Assembly: GCF_900113245.1 (NCBI RefSeq)
Contig: NZ_FOOQ01000001.1
Location: forward strand, 1,116,001 to 1,180,000
Reading direction: 5' to 3'
Source of the DNA: Halopelagius inordinatus
GTDB taxonomy: Archaea > Halobacteriota > Halobacteria > Halobacteriales > Haloferacaceae
DNA: 64,000 nt
A model generated the notes under the pieces. The model made no database searches, was not told the origin of the DNA, and was given only the letters and a program-made list of their open reading frames with translations. The position numbers and the translations under genes are program-made. This document shows positions 16,655 through 25,323 of the stretch, piece after piece. Position 1 is the first letter of the stretch. Every line of letters begins with the position of its first letter.

Positions 16655-19024
16655 TCAGTCGTCGCCGGTCGGACGGCCGCCGTCCGCCGTCGGGCGCGGC
16701 GTCTCTCGGCCGCCCTCGGAGTCGATGTCGTCGGGTGCGGGGCCGTCGGACGCCGGTTCGGGTTCCGCCTCCGCGTTCGCTCTGTCGGCGTCCGAATCGG
16801 TCGTCGCGTCCCGCTCTCCCGTCTTCTCGTCTTCCACCTCGAAGCGGTCGAGCATCGTCACGAGGCGGTCGGTGTCCGCAGAGAGCGACTGCATCCGCTC
16901 GTTGACGTCGTCCACCGTCTCCGTCTGGGCCTCCGCTGCCTCGGAGACGGCACCGGCCTCGGCGGTCATCTCCGCTGCGATACTCGCGATGTCGTCGGCC
17001 ATCGACAGCACCTCTTGGGACGAGGAGGCCTGTCCGCCCGTCGCGTCGGTTATCTCCAGTACGCTGTCGTTGGTCTCTTCGACCCGAACGACGATGTCGT
17101 CGAGCGAATCTAACGCGCCTTCGACGTCTTCGGCCCCCGTCTGGACGCCCTCGCGCATCCGTTCGACGCGGTCGACGACGCGCCGTCGCTGGTCTTCGAT
17201 ATCCTCGACGAGGGTGGATATCTCCGCGGCCGACTCCTGTGTCTCCTCTGCGAGGGATTTCACCTCGTGAGAGACGACGGCGAACCCCTCGCCCGCCTCG
17301 CCCGCCCGCGCCGCCTCTATCTCGGCGTTCAACGCGAGGATGTTCGTCTGCTCTGCGATGTCGGAGATGACCTCGACGATGGCCTCTATCTCGCCGAGGC
17401 GGCCGTCGAGTTCCTCTATCTCTTCGACCGTCCGTTCGGTCTCCGTCCGGATGTCGTCCATCCCGTCGAGGGCGTCCGCGGCGGCGTCGGCCCCGCCGTG
17501 TGCGCGTTCGGCCGTCTCTTCGGAGAGCGTCGCCAGTTCGTCCGCGGCGGAGGCTATCTGCTGGATGGACGCCGAGAGGTCGTCCATCTCTTCGGATACC
17601 TGTTCGATGCCCGAGGACTGCTCTGCGGCCCCCGCGGATATCTGCTCTATGGACTCGCTCACCTCGCGACTGCGCTCGCTGACCTCGTCCGTGCTCGTCG
17701 CGACTTCCTGCCCGAGTTTCGCGACGTCTTCGCCGAACTGCGAGACCCTGCGCACCGTCTCGGACAGTTCGTCCATCATGCCGTTGAACGCCTCCGCGAT
17801 GGTCGCCATCTCCCGGGAGCGACTCTCTTCGTCCATCCGCGCGGTCAGGTCGCCGTCGGCGGTACGCTCCATCACCGCGCGGTACGATTCCGCGTCCGCC
17901 CGTTGGTCCCGCAGGTCGTCGCGCATCTGTGCGACCCCCGCGAACACGTCGCCGAACTCGTCTTCGCGGTCCGACGCCACGTCCGCGTCGAGTTCTCCCG
18001 CGCGCAGTCGGTCGACCGTCGAGTCGAGTCGCTTCAGCGGTAGCGCCGTATTCCGACGGAGGACGGCCCCGACGCCGGCCAGAGAGACGACGGCGAGTCC
18101 CACGATGAGAAAGACGTGCGTGCCGACGGTGTGTTGGAGGCCGTACGCCGCCCGCGTCGGCGCGTACACGAGGACGACCGACCCCTCGCCCGACGGCGCG
18201 TACGCCAAGAGGTGTTTCTCGCCCATCGACTCGTCTCCGGACCGTTCGACCACGCCGCTCTGTCCGCTCTCGGCGCGGTCGAAGAGTTCGCCCTCGGAGA
18301 CGGCGGCGGCCGAGTCCGAACCGCTTCCGTCGAACATCAGGTCGCCGTCCGTCGAGACGACGCGGACGAACGAGCCTTCGACGGAGGTGTCGAGTCTGTT
18401 CTCTAACGCCGATACGTCGGCGGTGACTACGACGGCGCGGGCTGGTTGCGTCTGGATGCGGGAGGCGAACGCGATGACGCGGTCGCCCGACCGAGCGGTG
18501 TACGGCGCCGACCGAACGACGTTGTCTGCGAACGACGACCCCGTAGCGGAGACGAGGTCCGAGCCCTCCCACGGCTTCGTTCCGACGGCCGACTCGGCGG
18601 AGCTGGCGACGACCACCCCGGAGTTCGTGTCCACGTAGTGGATGCCCCGATAGCCGAGCGGAAGCTTCCCGATTTCGCGGCTCAGCCGTTCGCTGACGAG
18701 CGACTCGTGTTGGTCGTAGATGCCGTACGCAGAGAGCATCCGGGTCGTCTCGCGTCTCTGTCCCATCCACTCTCCGAGTTGCGTCGCCTGCAGTTCGGCG
18801 GTCTGTTCGAGTTCTTCTTGCTCGTTCGTTTGGACTTCCTGGGCGACGGCTTGGTACTCGATAGCCGCAAAGCCGGCGAACAAGACGACGACGACGAGAA
18901 ATATCGCAGCCAACTTCCGAGCGTAGCTCTGCCGGACCCGTTCGGGCGCGAGAGACCCGACTCGGTCGGCGACCTCTCCGAGTCGGCGGCCGACGCCGCC
19001 GACTGCCACACGCAGATTGTTCAT
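16655..19024 (-). CDS. Methyl-accepting chemotaxis transducer (membrane-bound)
   Basis: 789 residues. There is a transmembrane segment near 38-60, an extracellular sensor of about 240 residues with a double-Cache-like pattern, and a second transmembrane segment near 300-320. HAMP domains follow ([18 protein letters not shown], then a second around 380), and then a long coiled-coil signalling domain. Its hairpin tip contains [32 protein letters not shown]. Glu/Gln/Ala-rich helical repeats provide methylation sites for CheR/CheB/CheD. The C-terminal 60 residues are acidic and disordered. A TATA-like box about 29 nt before the ATG suggests its own leaderless transcript besides read-through from cheY-cheC-cheD. 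Ligand unknown. It is the only chemoreceptor in the window. Confidence 0.93.
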   Translation of the reverse strand: MNNLRVAVGGVGRRLGEVADRVGSLAPERVRQSYARKLAAIFLVVVVLFAGFAAIEYQAVAQEVQTNEQEELEQTAELQATQLGEWMGQRRETTRMLSAYGIYDQHESLVSERLSREIGKLPLGYRGIHYVDTNSGVVVASSAESAVGTKPWEGSDLVSATGSSFADNVVRSAPYTARSGDRVIAFASRIQTQPARAVVVTADVSALENRLDTSVEGSFVRVVSTDGDLMFDGSGSDSAAAVSEGELFDRAESGQSGVVERSGDESMGEKHLLAYAPSGEGSVVLVYAPTRAAYGLQHTVGTHVFLIVGLAVVSLAGVGAVLRRNTALPLKRLDSTVDRLRAGELDADVASDREDEFGDVFAGVAQMRDDLRDQRADAESYRAVMERTADGDLTARMDEESRSREMATIAEAFNGMMDELSETVRRVSQFGEDVAKLGQEVATSTDEVSERSREVSESIEQISAGAAEQSSGIEQVSEEMDDLSASIQQIASAADELATLSEETAERAHGGADAAADALDGMDDIRTETERTVEEIEELDGRLGEIEAIVEVISDIAEQTNILALNAEIEAARAGEAGEGFAVVSHEVKSLAEETQESAAEISTLVEDIEDQRRRVVDRVERMREGVQTGAEDVEGALDSLDDIVVRVEETNDSVLEITDATGGQASSSQEVLSMADDIASIAAEMTAEAGAVSEAAEAQTETVDDVNERMQSLSADTDRLVTMLDRFEVEDEKTGERDATTDSDADRANAEAEPEPASDGPAPDDIDSEGGRETPRPTADGGRPTGDD

Positions 19025-19047
19025 GAGAGAGGTGTCTCGTTAGTCGG

Positions 19048-19058
19048 GGTATAAATCC
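19048..19058 (-). promoter_or_regulatory. TATA-like box for the chemotaxis transducer
   Basis: On the minus strand GGATTTATACC is centred about 29 nt upstream of the transducer ATG (19024), the spacing expected for a leaderless haloarchaeal transcript. Confidence 0.6.
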
Positions 19059-19114
19059 GCTGACGGGGATATCAGATTCGATAATTCGCGGCGGCGGCGG
19101 CCGATTTCGCGTTC

Positions 19115-19624
19115 TCAGAGGACGCTTTCGCCGGCGTTCGCGCTTCGGATTCGGAGCTCGAACGTACGGACGGAGAACCGAAGCGAGCGTCCGTGGTCAC
19201 CGCCGACGTCCTCTGCGACGAGCGGTATGTCGAGCGTGTCGAGCACTTCGCGCACCGCGAGGACGTTCCTGTCGCCGATACTCCCGTCGGCGGAGGTGAA
19301 CTCGAACATCGTCGCGCCGCCCGCGAGTTTCGCTCGGAGGTTGTCCGAGTCGGCACCCGCCCGTTTCATCTCTTCGACGAGTTCCGGGACGACGGTGTCG
19401 ACGTACTTCGCCTCGTCGTCGTCGCCGTCCGCGTACGGTAACATCGCGTGTGCGAGTCCGCCGACGGACCGCTCGGAGTCGAACACCGCGATGCCGACGC
19501 AGGAGCCGAGTCCACTCGTCACGAGCGTCGTCTCGTCGGCTCCGACGGCGAAGTCCGCGATGCCGACTTTGATTCGCTCCTGCGGTTGGTGCGTGGGTTC
19601 CCGCTCGCTCGTGTAGACTTTCAT
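19115..19624 (-). CDS. cheD: Chemoreceptor glutamine deamidase CheD
   Basis: 169 residues. Deamidates Gln residues of chemotaxis transducers and is regulated by CheC. The catalytic triad positions are visible: T36 and C42 in TSGLGSCVG and H59 in GGLAHAMLP. KLAGGATMF and GDRNVLAVREVL are also typical. It lies 66 nt after cheC and 90 nt before the transducer it probably acts on, in the order cheY-cheC-cheD. Confidence 0.95.
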   Translation of the reverse strand: MKVYTSEREPTHQPQERIKVGIADFAVGADETTLVTSGLGSCVGIAVFDSERSVGGLAHAMLPYADGDDDEAKYVDTVVPELVEEMKRAGADSDNLRAKLAGGATMFEFTSADGSIGDRNVLAVREVLDTLDIPLVAEDVGGDHGRSLRFSVRTFELRIRSANAGESVL

Positions 19625-19690
19625 GGTGGTCTGTCGAACGTCACGGCTCGATTTCCCGACGGTGAGCCGGTGGTCCGCCCCTGTCGCGCA

Positions 19691-20881
19691 TTACGCTTCG
19701 GCCGCGAGGCGATTGAGCGCCTCGCGGAGTTCCGCTTCGTTCGGGAGCGCGTAGATGTCGCAGGTGAACTCGTCGTCGTCGGTGACGATGGTCGAGTCGA
19801 TGAGGAACGCGTGTTCCTGCGACTGCGCCAACTCGGTCGCGAGCGGATCGATTATCGCCGACCCGAGGTCTTCGACGTACGTCGGCGGCGATATCTCGAT
19901 GGTCGTCTCGAGCGCGTTCGCCCACCCGTCGATGAACCCCGACGTGGTGATGTTGCCTATCTCTTGAATCGCGCTCTGTCGCATCGCCGCGTCCGCCTCC
20001 ATCCCCGGCATGAGTACATCGGCGAGGTTGTCCGCCGACGCTTCGTCGAACAGAATCGCGATGTAGCCCGAGGGGAGCCCTTCGAACTCCAAGACGACGC
20101 CGAGACGCGTGGCTTCGGTGAGTTCCATCGGGACGGCTTCGATGGGGACGAAACTGAGGCGACTGACTTCGACCTCCGTCTCGGTTCCGGTCATCGCCGT
20201 CAGGTCCTCGGACGCCTGCTCTGCGCCGTCGGTTATCATCTCCGAAAAGGAGGTGAACGACTCGACGGGAACCGTCTCCCCGTCGGAGCCCGCGACCGTG
20301 GATATCGTCTCGATGGAATCGTGGGTCGGAAGCATGTAGATGTAGAAGTTGACCTCCTCGTCGGTCGTCTTCAACTGGTTCCGGAAGGCGAGCACGTGGT
20401 CCTCGCCGGTGTCCATCTCGAACCCCGAGTCGCCGGTGATGTCGTCGAGCGCGCCCCGGTGCTCCACGTCGACGAACGTCGGGGTGGTGATCTCTATCGA
20501 CGTGTCGAGGAAGTCCGCCCAGCCGTCGATGAAGCCGCCGAGCATGATGTTGCCGAGTTCTTTCAGTCCGCTCGTCGCCATCTCGCCGCCGGGTTGGTCC
20601 GCCGCGCCCGGAACGAGAACGTCGACGAGTTCGACGGCCTTGTCGCGGTCGAACGCGAGGACGGTCCGTCCGTCGATGCCGCCGTTGAACCCGATGTGGA
20701 CGCTCACGAGGTCCTGTTCGACGAACTCTCGCTCCACGTCCCCGCGCGTGCTGACTTCGACTTTGGTGACGTCGACTGTCGTCTCGACGCCGGTCAGTTG
20801 CGTGAGAGACCCCGCCGCCCGCTCTGCACCCGAGTGAGCGAGTCGGCTGAACGTCCGCAACGACTGGACGTCGAGATTCAT
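19691..20881 (-). CDS. cheC: CheC-family protein, tandem two-domain form
   Basis: 396 residues, about twice a single CheC. Two homologous halves each carry one E-x2-N motif (E108/N111 in SGLKELGNIMLGGFIDG; E307/N310 in SAIQEIGNITTSGFIDG), followed in each half by a WA-x-L-x-T-IEI-PT-V stretch. CheC/CheX phosphatases use the Glu/Asn pair to dephosphorylate CheY-P. The start is ATG 20881, overlapping the cheY stop by 4 nt; an in-frame extension into cheY has no family similarity. Coupling to cheY fits a CheY-P phosphatase and CheD-binding role. Confidence 0.92.
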   Translation of the reverse strand: MNLDVQSLRTFSRLAHSGAERAAGSLTQLTGVETTVDVTKVEVSTRGDVEREFVEQDLVSVHIGFNGGIDGRTVLAFDRDKAVELVDVLVPGAADQPGGEMATSGLKELGNIMLGGFIDGWADFLDTSIEITTPTFVDVEHRGALDDITGDSGFEMDTGEDHVLAFRNQLKTTDEEVNFYIYMLPTHDSIETISTVAGSDGETVPVESFTSFSEMITDGAEQASEDLTAMTGTETEVEVSRLSFVPIEAVPMELTEATRLGVVLEFEGLPSGYIAILFDEASADNLADVLMPGMEADAAMRQSAIQEIGNITTSGFIDGWANALETTIEISPPTYVEDLGSAIIDPLATELAQSQEHAFLIDSTIVTDDDEFTCDIYALPNEAELREALNRLAAEA

Positions 20882-21246
20882 GCCTCGACGCTCACCACGT
20901 CGTCGATGGCTTGGAGGACGTTGGGCTTTTGGAACGGTTTCGTGATGTACCCGTCCGCGCCCGCTTCGACCGCCTCGCGCATCTTCTCTTCTTGCCCGAC
21001 CGACGTGCACATGATGACCGACGCCGAGTCGTCCATCGATTTGATTTCGGTCGTCGCTTCGATTCCGTTTCTGATGGGCATCACGACGTCCATCGTCACG
21101 ACGTCGGGCCCGAGTTCTCGGTAGAGTTCGACGGCTTCGACGCCGTTTTCGGCCTCACCAACTACCTCGTGCTCTCCGTCGAGCAACTGCTTCAGCAGAT
21201 TCCGCATGAACGCCGAGTCGTCCACGACCAGTACGGTGCTTGCCAT
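20878..21246 (-). CDS. cheY: Chemotaxis response regulator CheY
   Basis: 122-residue single receiver domain. Acidic pair D9/D10, phospho-acceptor D53 in TMDVVMP, switch Thr T81 in CTSVG and K103 in ITKPF are all present. CheA phosphorylates it, and in archaea CheY-P binds CheF and the ArlCDE ring to control archaellum switching. It is the first gene of cheY-cheC-cheD; the stop overlaps the cheC start (ATGA). Confidence 0.96.
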   Translation of the reverse strand: MASTVLVVDDSAFMRNLLKQLLDGEHEVVGEAENGVEAVELYRELGPDVVTMDVVMPIRNGIEATTEIKSMDDSASVIMCTSVGQEEKMREAVEAGADGYITKPFQKPNVLQAIDDVVSVEA

Positions 21247-21268
21247 GCAGAGACTGTTCCGAGAAACG

Positions 21269-21279
21269 GTCTATAAACC
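21269..21279 (-). promoter_or_regulatory. TATA-like box for cheY-cheC-cheD
   Basis: Minus strand GGTTTATAGAC is centred about 28 nt upstream of the cheY ATG (21246), consistent with a leaderless operon transcript. Confidence 0.6.
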
Positions 21280-21353
21280 CTTCCTCCCTATTATCATCGC
21301 TGATACGGCCCGGGCTGTGGTCGCCGACTCGGATACTGCTGTCGACCGAAGTC

Positions 21354-21929
21354 TCAGCGTCCCTCGGGCGGAATACGAAGTCCGTCTCCGCTCAGCGCCT
21401 CGACCAAGTCGCCGATGGAGTCGTCCGTCGTGAGACCGTGAGCGCGCAAAACCGGGCCGAGAACCTTCGTCGGAAACGCGACGTCGGTGTCGGACGCCAA
21501 AAGCAGGATTCCCAACACCTCCTCGGGGGGTGCGTCCGCGTCGACTTGGTCTGCGTACCACTGAACCACGTCGCCGAACGACGTCGCGATGTCGTCCGAA
21601 AACCGGTCGCGTTGGGCGACGCGTCCGTCGAACGAGGCGGTGACGGCGATGCCGTGTTTTGCGCCCTTGTCCGAGAGATACCGTGCCATCTGCTGTTTCG
21701 CGAAGTTCCCGCGCTCTTCGAGCGAGCGTTCCTCTTCTGCCTCTCTGTCGGGCGGGCTATCTCCGTCGACCTGCGGCTTTCCGTCCTCGTCCGTGGCGAC
21801 GACGTACCGTCCGTCCCGAATCTGGGCGACGCGTTCGTCGTCCGAGTAGTCGAGTTCGTTCGGACCGACGATGCCCTCCTCCCCCCGTCGGCGGCGGCTT
21901 CTGTCCTCGGGCGGACTTCCGGGAGCCAT
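21354..21929 (-). CDS. Haloarchaeal DUF7500-like protein (longer paralogue)
   Basis: 191 residues from ATG 21929. A basic/acidic N-terminal tail (residues 1-20) is followed by GPNELDYSDDERVAQIRDGRYVVATDEDG, matching the paralogue at 9000-9395, then an acidic linker. A helical region FGDVVQWYADQVDADAPPEEVLGILLLASDTDVAFP and a 30-residue C-terminal extension follow. A TATA-like GGTATTAATATT sits about 26 nt before the ATG. It is divergent from the winged-helix gene and next to cheY, but has no known chemotaxis role. Function unknown. Confidence 0.72.
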   Translation of the reverse strand: MAPGSPPEDRSRRRRGEEGIVGPNELDYSDDERVAQIRDGRYVVATDEDGKPQVDGDSPPDREAEEERSLEERGNFAKQQMARYLSDKGAKHGIAVTASFDGRVAQRDRFSDDIATSFGDVVQWYADQVDADAPPEEVLGILLLASDTDVAFPTKVLGPVLRAHGLTTDDSIGDLVEALSGDGLRIPPEGR

Positions 21930-21950
21930 GAGACATCCTCCCAGCGGGGG

Positions 21951-21962
21951 AATATTAATACC
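21951..21962 (-). promoter_or_regulatory. TATA-like box for the 21354-21929 gene
   Basis: Minus strand GGTATTAATATT lies about 26 nt before the ATG at 21929, consistent with leaderless transcription. Confidence 0.55.
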
Positions 21963-22095
21963 ACCGACGACTGACTCGGCGACGGCGTCCGAGTGTGGTC
22001 TCCAACGCGGTAGATATCTTCGGTGACGGGTCGTCTCCGTGTCATATCGGTAACCAACACATTCACATGGACTCAAGACAGACGTACCCTCATCG

Positions 22096-22434
22096 ATGGA
22101 GTCTGACAGGACCCTTGCAGCGTTGGGCAACGAATACAACCCGGATATCTTACGCGCCGCGGACGAACCGCACTCGGCGCAGGAGTTCAGCGAGATGCTC
22201 GACATCCCCATCGCGACGTGTTATCGTCGCATCGAAGAACTCACCGCGGCGGGTCTTCTCGAACTTCACGACAGGGTCCTGTCGGACGAACACCGTCGGA
22301 CGAACGTCTACCGCCGCGAGGTGGATAAAGTGGTGATCCAGTTCGACGAGAACGACTACAACGTCGCCGTGACCGAACGCCCCGAAGTGAAGAACAAACT
22401 GGACGACGTCTGGCGACAGATCGCACACGACTGA
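22096..22434 (+). CDS. Winged-helix regulator upstream of archaellins
   Basis: 112-residue ArsR-like winged-helix protein. A helix-turn-helix is visible in SAQEFSEMLDIPIATCYRRI, then EELTAAGLLELHD and a wing with RRTNVYRREVDKVVIQF. The C-terminal 25 residues are helical and may dimerise. It lies about 250 bp upstream of the two archaellin genes on the same strand, so it may regulate archaellum expression, as EarA does in other Euryarchaeota. That role is inferred only from position; homology to EarA is not claimed. Confidence 0.78.
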   Translation: MESDRTLAALGNEYNPDILRAADEPHSAQEFSEMLDIPIATCYRRIEELTAAGLLELHDRVLSDEHRRTNVYRREVDKVVIQFDENDYNVAVTERPEVKNKLDDVWRQIAHD

Positions 22435-22584
22435 TTCTCTCCGAGGACTCGACTCCGCTTTGCGCCTGCCGAGACTCTTCGCCCGCATGCCACGCTGTGG
22501 CAGTCGTTCTCAGGGTATTTGATTCGCGCCGCACGCGCGTAGCGTCTACGGACGAACCGGCCGTACCGGAGGCCCATTATCAGC

Positions 22585-22690
22585 TTCGAAAAACGGGGCA
22601 GTACCGTTATGTAGGAAACCGTGATTGTCAAGGACGAAGGTCTTCGCCTCCGGCGAGGGGGTGGGGGACCGATTTGGAGATAACTAACCA
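22585..22690 (+). promoter_or_regulatory. Probable archaellin promoter and leader
   Basis: CGAAAAACG (a purine-rich BRE-like stretch near 22587) precedes GTTATGTAG near 22606, giving a predicted leader of about 55 nt. The leader contains a small CGCC/GGCG hairpin and GGAG about 12 nt before the ATG. A weak but plausible leadered promoter. Confidence 0.35.
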
Positions 22691-23356
22691 ATGTTCGAAG
22701 AAAACAACACCGACCGCGGTCAGGTCGGTATCGGTACTCTCATCGTGTTCATCGCGATGGTCCTCGTCGCGGCGATCGCGGCGGGCGTCCTCGTGAACAC
22801 GGCCGGCTTCCTCCAGGCGACTGCGCAGGACGCTGGACAGGAAAGTGTGAATAAGGTAACTAACCGCGTCGACGTCGTGAGCCAACACGGGATCGTGAAC
22901 GAGACGAGTAGCGGTGATCTGGCTGTCGACAGTCTCAATCTGACTGTCCGTCTGGCCGCCGGGTCCGGGAGTGTCTCACTCGAGGACACGACGATAAAGT
23001 ACGTGAGCAGTTCGAAGGCCGAGAACCTCGTGTTCAACAACACGACGGTCGACGGGAAGACGATCACCAACGACAACGTTTCGAGGCTCGGCAGCGGCGG
23101 TAACCTCTCCGACAACGAGTTCACCGCGTACGCCCTCGACGACGACGACGACGCGTCGTACCCCGTCTTGAACAGCCAAGCCGACCGGTACGAGATGATC
23201 ATCAACACGTCCCTCATCGAGGACAATGACGGCGTCTTGACGGGCGACTCCGTCAAGCTCGAAATCACGAGCCGCTCCGGTGGCTCCACGCAGGTCATCC
23301 TGACGATGCCCCAGCAGCTGGCCGGTCAGAACGACAACGATCCGGTCCCCCTCTAA
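22691..23356 (+). CDS. Archaellin 1
   Basis: 221-residue archaellum filament subunit. It has a class III signal peptide, with cleavage by PibD/FlaK expected after DRG and before [19 protein letters not shown], which forms the filament core helix. The mature outer domain has seven N-x-S/T sequons (NET, NLT, NNT, NTT, NVS, NLS, NTS), suggesting heavy AglB N-glycosylation. An acidic Asp run (DDDDDAS) fits a high-salt exterior. The end [13 protein letters not shown] is shared with archaellin 2. The stop is followed by the second archaellin after 12 nt. Confidence 0.95.
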   Translation: MFEENNTDRGQVGIGTLIVFIAMVLVAAIAAGVLVNTAGFLQATAQDAGQESVNKVTNRVDVVSQHGIVNETSSGDLAVDSLNLTVRLAAGSGSVSLEDTTIKYVSSSKAENLVFNNTTVDGKTITNDNVSRLGSGGNLSDNEFTAYALDDDDDASYPVLNSQADRYEMIINTSLIEDNDGVLTGDSVKLEITSRSGGSTQVILTMPQQLAGQNDNDPVPL

Positions 23357-23368
23357 GGAGTAAACGAC

Positions 23369-24007
23369 ATGAAAAACATATTCAACGAAGAAGACCGCGG
23401 TCAGGTCGGTATCGGTACGCTCATCGTGTTCATCGCGATGGTCCTCGTCGCGGCGATCGCGGCGGGCGTCCTCGTGAACACGGCCGGATTCCTCCAGGCG
23501 ACTGCCGAGGACGCAGGCGAAGAGAGCGTCAACAAGGTCACGAACCGCGTCGAGGTTCTGAACACGCACGGAATGGTCGGTGGACAATCCGACATCGACA
23601 ACGTCACCATGACCGTCCGCCTCGCGGCCGGATCCAGCAGCGTCGACATGGACCAGACGTCGATCAAATACCTGAGCAGCGGAAACGTCACCACGCTGAC
23701 GAACGACTCCGACGCTGGTACGGACTACGGCTCGGGCGTCCAAGGTGACGAGTCGCAGTTCGCACTCAGCGAGGTGACCGACGACGACTCGTCGTTCGGC
23801 GTCCTCAACAGCGCGAACGACCGCTACGAAGTCACGATCAACACGTCCGCTATCGAAGGTGACGCAAGCTCCCTCACTGGCGGTCTCAACACGGGCGAGC
23901 AGGTCCGTCTCGAAATCACCAGCCGAACGGGCGGGACGACGCAGGTCATCCTGACGATGCCCCAGCAGCTCGCGGGCAAGCAACAGGGCGAACCGGTCGA
24001 ACTCTAA
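23369..24007 (+). CDS. Archaellin 2
   Basis: 212 residues, paralogue of the preceding archaellin. It has the same class III leader ending DRG, then [19 protein letters not shown]; the first ~108 nt from the leader end are nearly identical at DNA level to archaellin 1. The outer domain differs and has four sequons (NVT, NVT, NDS, NTS). The Shine-Dalgarno AAGGAG overlaps the archaellin 1 stop (TAAGGAG), so translation of the two is probably coupled. It is probably a co-assembled or minor filament subunit. Confidence 0.95.
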   Translation: MKNIFNEEDRGQVGIGTLIVFIAMVLVAAIAAGVLVNTAGFLQATAEDAGEESVNKVTNRVEVLNTHGMVGGQSDIDNVTMTVRLAAGSSSVDMDQTSIKYLSSGNVTTLTNDSDAGTDYGSGVQGDESQFALSEVTDDDSSFGVLNSANDRYEVTINTSAIEGDASSLTGGLNTGEQVRLEITSRTGGTTQVILTMPQQLAGKQQGEPVEL

Positions 24008-24181
24008 GTTCGGACCACCCTTCGGTATCGCTGACGACTATCGGCTCTTTCATTTTCGCGAACTCGACCGCAGAGCGGACGCTCTCGCGGTGGCGGCGAG
24101 AGACGACCCGACCCGCCCGATGGCCTCGGTTGTATCGGGCACCGTTATGGGACCGACGCGAAAAACAGAACGCGACCGTTC

Positions 24182-24928
24182 CTACTCGAGTCCGTCTTCC
24201 TCGCCGAACCACGGCGGGGACTCGCCGACCATCGAGAACCCGGCGGCCTGTTCGTAGATCTGGATGCCGCCTTGGTTGATTTCGAGCGGGAACATGGAGT
24301 TTTTGATCGACTGTTTGCGCATCTTCGCGACCCAGACGTACCGGTTGCTCGTCGCGCCCGCCGGACTCTGGATGAGGTAGATGTTTCCGTCCGTCAGGAA
24401 GTTCTCCAGTCCGATCTCCGTCTCGGGGAAGATGGCCGACTGCTCTGTCGTCAGAAGCGAGGTGAGACCGCTGTCTTTCAGTATATCGATGAACTTCAGG
24501 AGATACTGTCGCTGTTCTTTCTCGTCTTCGAAGAACAGTTGGAACATCGTCAGCGAGTCGAGGACGAGTCTGTCGTAGTCCGTGTCCTGTAAGTCGCCGA
24601 TGATCCGGTCGAGTGTCGCCGAGAAGTCTCCGTCGCGCAAGAGTGTCCGCTTGTCGTACACCTTGATTCGGCCGCTCTCGACGTACTCGCCCCACTCCTC
24701 GAAGCCGATAGACTCCGCCGCCTGCTTGATGTCTTCTTCGGACTCCTCGAAGGTGAGATATATTCCGCCCTGGTCGTACTTGTCGACGCCGTTGTAGAGG
24801 TACTGCAGTCCGAGGATACTCTTACCAGTACCCGGGTTCCCGCTGATGAGTACCGCGGCGTTCTTGACGATGCCGCCGTTGAGGATGGAGTCGAGTCCTT
24901 CGACCCCTGTCTTGACGAACTCTGGCAT
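24182..24928 (-). CDS. KaiC-like RecA-fold ATPase (RadA/ArlH relative)
   Basis: 248 residues, single RecA-type domain. N-terminal TGVEGLDSILNGGI is the KaiC-family start, Walker A is GNPGTGKS (30-37) and Walker B lies in YDRLVLDSLTMF (about 115-126). Only one domain is present, so it is not a full circadian KaiC. ArlH belongs to the same superfamily, and this gene sits between the archaellins and the archaellum operon on the opposite strand. A role in archaellum regulation or turnover is possible but unproven. Confidence 0.82.
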   Translation of the reverse strand: MPEFVKTGVEGLDSILNGGIVKNAAVLISGNPGTGKSILGLQYLYNGVDKYDQGGIYLTFEESEEDIKQAAESIGFEEWGEYVESGRIKVYDKRTLLRDGDFSATLDRIIGDLQDTDYDRLVLDSLTMFQLFFEDEKEQRQYLLKFIDILKDSGLTSLLTTEQSAIFPETEIGLENFLTDGNIYLIQSPAGATSNRYVWVAKMRKQSIKNSMFPLEINQGGIQIYEQAAGFSMVGESPPWFGEEDGLE

Positions 24929-25323
24929 GATTGGGTGACTTCCGTGGAAGGTTATCGGTACGAGGGTCGGTTCCCCACCCGGTTAATTCTTCTTACACCC
25001 GTCCGTCGGCCGATTCGACGGCGCCGTTCGGCCACCCGGTCTCTCGAAACCGCGATATCAGCGTCGATAATTTGGAGCGAACATTCTTGTATTGCTGTAA
25101 GTACAGTAGGACTAATGCTACCTGCACCCCCGAGTCCGGAGGCCCGGTCCGGTCGGGAGTCGGCGCGTCACCGCCGCGGTGGTTCGGTGGCGTCACCGGA
25201 ACGTTTCGCGGTCCGGTTACCCACCGAGCGAGTCTCGGCGACGCCGTCGAGGAGGACCCACCGCGGTTCGACCGGCCGTCGCCCGGTTCCCATCGGCCGC
25301 CACCGCAGACGGAGGCGAGGCCG
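24929..25323. other. 395-bp gap upstream of the archaellum operon
   Basis: It contains the divergent upstream regions of the KaiC-like gene and arlCE. The plus frame of arlCE stays open back to 24931, but the translated extension has no FlaC similarity and lacks the acidic bias of the gene proper, so I read it as non-coding leader. AT-rich patches lie at 24983-24993 and 25059-25110; neither is a clear TATA box at leaderless spacing. GGAGGCGAGG just before ATG 25324 is a good ribosome-binding site, implying a leadered transcript. Confidence 0.45.

Noticed and set aside
19448-21124. 558-residue plus-strand frame over cheD/cheC/cheY
   Set aside because: Antisense to three well-defined chemotaxis genes.
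24931-25323. N-terminal extension of flaCE by 131 residues
   Set aside because: The translated segment is basic/Pro-rich, unlike FlaC, and a strong Shine-Dalgarno precedes ATG 25324.
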